A program made the translations under genes and the position numbers. From Bradyrhizobium betae (GTDB taxonomy: Bacteria > Pseudomonadota > Alphaproteobacteria > Rhizobiales > Xanthobacteraceae), in NCBI RefSeq assembly GCF_008932115.1, contig NZ_CP044543.1, forward strand, positions 496,001 to 560,000: a stretch of DNA of 64,000 bases, given 5' to 3'. The notes under the pieces were generated by a model. It was not told where the DNA came from. It was given only the letters and a program-made list of their open reading frames with translations, and searched no databases. How positions within the stretch are numbered: position 1 is the stretch's first letter; every line of letters starts with the position of its first letter. This document shows positions 62,419 to 64,000 of the stretch, in pieces.

Positions 62419-63392
62419 CCGCGATCGAGTCCCCTCGCCCCGCCTCGATCCCGTTCCTGCGCTGCGCCGCGGTCGCGGCCCTGGTGGTGATCGGCTTCTT
62501 CCTGCCGCGCCTGCTCGGCGGCACCTCGGTCGCCTATTCGACCCTGACCACGATCGCGATCTTCGCCGTGATGTGTTACGGCGCGGACATCGTGCTGTCC
62601 TATCTCGGCGAGGTCAGCCTCGGGCATACGGTGTTCTGGGCCATCGGCGGCTATGCGGCGGCGAACCTCTCGGTCAAATACGGACTGAACGGCTGGGTCA
62701 CGGCGGCTGCCACGATCGCGCTGTGCCTTGCCGCAGCGGCCTTCCTCGGCGCCGTCACACTGCGCACCCGCGAGTTCGTGTTCTCGCTCGTGACCTATGC
62801 TGCCGCGGTCGTTGCCTACGAGATCGCGTTCAACTGGGACGCCGTCGGCGGCTCCGACGGCATCGTCGGCATTCCGCCGCTGAAGCTCCCCATGCTCGTC
62901 ACCAATTTCTCCGGCGCCATGCAGGAAGACCTCTGGCCGATCGCCTTCATCCTGCTGCTGCTGACGCTCGCCTTCATCGCCCGCTTCCGCCGCTCGCGCC
63001 TCGGCACCACCGCGCTGATGGTGCAGATGAACCCGGCGCTGTCCGCGAGCCTCGGCGTCGATCCGCGCCGTATCAGGCTCGCCGTGTTCGTGATCTCCGC
63101 GCCGATCACCGGGCTTGGCGGCTGGCTGTACGCCTATCAGCGCGCCTATGTCGGCCCCGACATGTTCGAGTCCTACTTCCTCGTGATGATGCTCACCGCG
63201 ATCGTGCTGGTCGGGCGCCGTATCCTGCTCGGCCCCCTGATCGGCACCGCTTTGCTGATTGCGCAGCAGAACCTGCTGTCGCTCGGCGGCGACTGGAACA
63301 AGATCGTGCTGGGATCGGTGCTGGCGCTGGTCCTGATCTTCTGGCCTGCGGGTCTCGTGGGCCTGTACCGCCGCATCACCAGGAAAACATGA
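62415..63392 (+). CDS. livM: Branched-chain amino-acid-type ABC permease, LivM-like
   Basis: 325 residues, about ten TM helices. YGADIVLSYLGEVSLGHTVF and VGGSDGIVGIPPLKL are typical LivM segments. The coupling loop is TALMVQMNPALSASLGVDPR, usually A-x-x-x-N-x-x-x-A-x-x-x-G-V. GPLIGTALLIAQQNLLSLGG is near the end. Partner of LivH. Followed 20 bp later by the binding-protein gene. Confidence 0.93.
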   Translation: MTAIESPRPASIPFLRCAAVAALVVIGFFLPRLLGGTSVAYSTLTTIAIFAVMCYGADIVLSYLGEVSLGHTVFWAIGGYAAANLSVKYGLNGWVTAAATIALCLAAAAFLGAVTLRTREFVFSLVTYAAAVVAYEIAFNWDAVGGSDGIVGIPPLKLPMLVTNFSGAMQEDLWPIAFILLLLTLAFIARFRRSRLGTTALMVQMNPALSASLGVDPRRIRLAVFVISAPITGLGGWLYAYQRAYVGPDMFESYFLVMMLTAIVLVGRRILLGPLIGTALLIAQQNLLSLGGDWNKIVLGSVLALVLIFWPAGLVGLYRRITRKT

Positions 63393-63412
63393 AACACATT
63401 GGGAGGACGCGC

Positions 63413-64000
63413 ATGCACAAGACGAAACTCGCTCTCGCGCTGCTGTTGGGGCTCGCATCCGTGCCGGCGACAGCGCAGGACATCAAGGTCGGCACCATCT
63501 TCCCGCTCAGCGGCGGCGCCGGCCCCGACGGCCAGACCGTGACCAATGCGGTCAAGCTGATGGTCCAGCAGATCAACGACAAAGGCGGTCTGCTCGGCCG
63601 CAAGCTGACCGTGATCTCCAAGGACGATGAAAGCACGCCCGCAGTGGGCGTCAGCCGCGCCAACGAGATGATCGCCGAGAAGGCCGACGTCGTGATCGAG
63701 GGCTGGAATTCGCCGGTCACGCTGGCGATGCAGCCGATCCTCGCGCGCGGCGGCGTCCTCGATATCACCGCCGTCTCGAAGTCGGACCTGATCCTCAGCG
63801 GTGAAACCAACCCTTACGCAATGCGCATCAACAGCTCGAATGGCTTCGACGCGGAGGTGATCGCCAGATACGTCGTCCAGACCATGAAGGCGAAGAAGGT
63901 CGCCTTCCTGACCCAGAACGACGTCTACGGCAACGGTTTTCAGACCGCGGTCGAGGCCGAATTCAAGAAGCTGAACTTCTCGGGCCACGTCGTCATGACC
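63413..64000 (+). CDS. livK: Branched-chain amino-acid-type binding protein, LivK-like (5' part; runs off the window)
   Basis: At least 196 residues, ATG after GGGAGGA. Signal peptide MHKTKLALALLLGLASVPAT-A-Q. Then IKVGTIFPLSGGAGPDGQTV, VQQINDKGGLLGRKLTVISK-D and DESTPAVGVSRANEMIAEKA, the Periplasmic_BP_6 pattern. NSPVTLAMQPILARGGVLDI and NDVYGNGFQTAVEAEFK follow. Completes the livGFHMK set. The 3' end is beyond base 64000. Ligand specificity cannot be told from this part. Confidence 0.93.
   Translation, partial: MHKTKLALALLLGLASVPATAQDIKVGTIFPLSGGAGPDGQTVTNAVKLMVQQINDKGGLLGRKLTVISKDDESTPAVGVSRANEMIAEKADVVIEGWNSPVTLAMQPILARGGVLDITAVSKSDLILSGETNPYAMRINSSNGFDAEVIARYVVQTMKAKKVAFLTQNDVYGNGFQTAVEAEFKKLNFSGHVVMT

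Overview
The window is high-GC alphaproteobacterial chromosome, most likely Bradyrhizobium or a close relative. The evidence is the Omp25/31-type outer-membrane proteins, a DUF6894 protein, lone LuxR-type regulators, many efflux and ABC systems, and small proteins of the kind common in that genus. Genus is inferred from protein style; no rRNA is present.

Region 1 (1-17.2 kb) looks accessory. A periplasmic redox and sulfur module fills 1-11.3 kb. On the minus strand lies a two-component system (OmpR-type regulator, QseC/PmrB-type kinase) followed by an EF-hand protein. On the plus strand lie DsbD, a DsbA-like CPYC protein, an L,D-transpeptidase lipoprotein and a TsdB/TsdA-like thiosulfate dehydrogenase pair (tsdA frameshifted). 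A persulfide-responsive block follows: persulfide dioxygenase, two-cysteine ArsR repressor, rhodanese and TauE exporter. Two near-identical CTTAAG-N5-CTTAAG boxes mark the control regions of the first half; tandem TTAG-N6-CTAA inverted repeats mark the second. From 11.3 to 17.1 kb coding density collapses: one outer-membrane protein, a lone Flp pilin, small hypotheticals, hairpins, and remnants of ligD and a VIT1/CCC1 gene. A tRNA-Gln(CTG) at 17.2 kb has its 3' end facing this region, as expected for an island inserted at a tRNA.

Region 2 (17.4-22.6 kb) holds the most unusual operon: a BTAD/TolB-like/TPR regulator, a PAP2/vanadium-haloperoxidase-type protein with an N-terminal (GGY)8 tract, and a bacterial homologue of the G1 (eqolisin) glutamic peptidases. 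Four 15-bp tandem repeats lie upstream.

Region 3 (22.6-32.8 kb): a purine operon (MFS, guanine deaminase, ABM-domain membrane protein), then a TetR-controlled RND efflux pump with REP-like palindromes inside the operon, then a TauE-family permease.

Region 4 (32.8-45.6 kb): regulators and surface proteins. Three related LuxR-type regulators, an AraC regulator, a frameshifted autotransporter whose Shine-Dalgarno lies in a perfect hairpin, small proteins, a MaoC-like protein and a lytic transglycosylase. Perfect TGTGA-N6-TCACA sites occur at 33.3 and 41.1 kb.

Region 5 (45.6-64 kb): Baeyer-Villiger-type monooxygenase divergent from an acyl-CoA ligase; a duplicated pair of outer-membrane genes; acyl-CoA dehydrogenase; a MarR/AaeB/AaeX/AaeA-type efflux operon divergent from an MFS transporter; an amino-acid-type binding protein; and a complete livGFHMK-type ABC operon running off the right edge.

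Several otherwise conserved genes carry single-base frameshifts (DUF4010 gene, tsdA, the 13.6-14.4 kb gene, the autotransporter). Raw reads would be needed to separate real decay from sequencing error.
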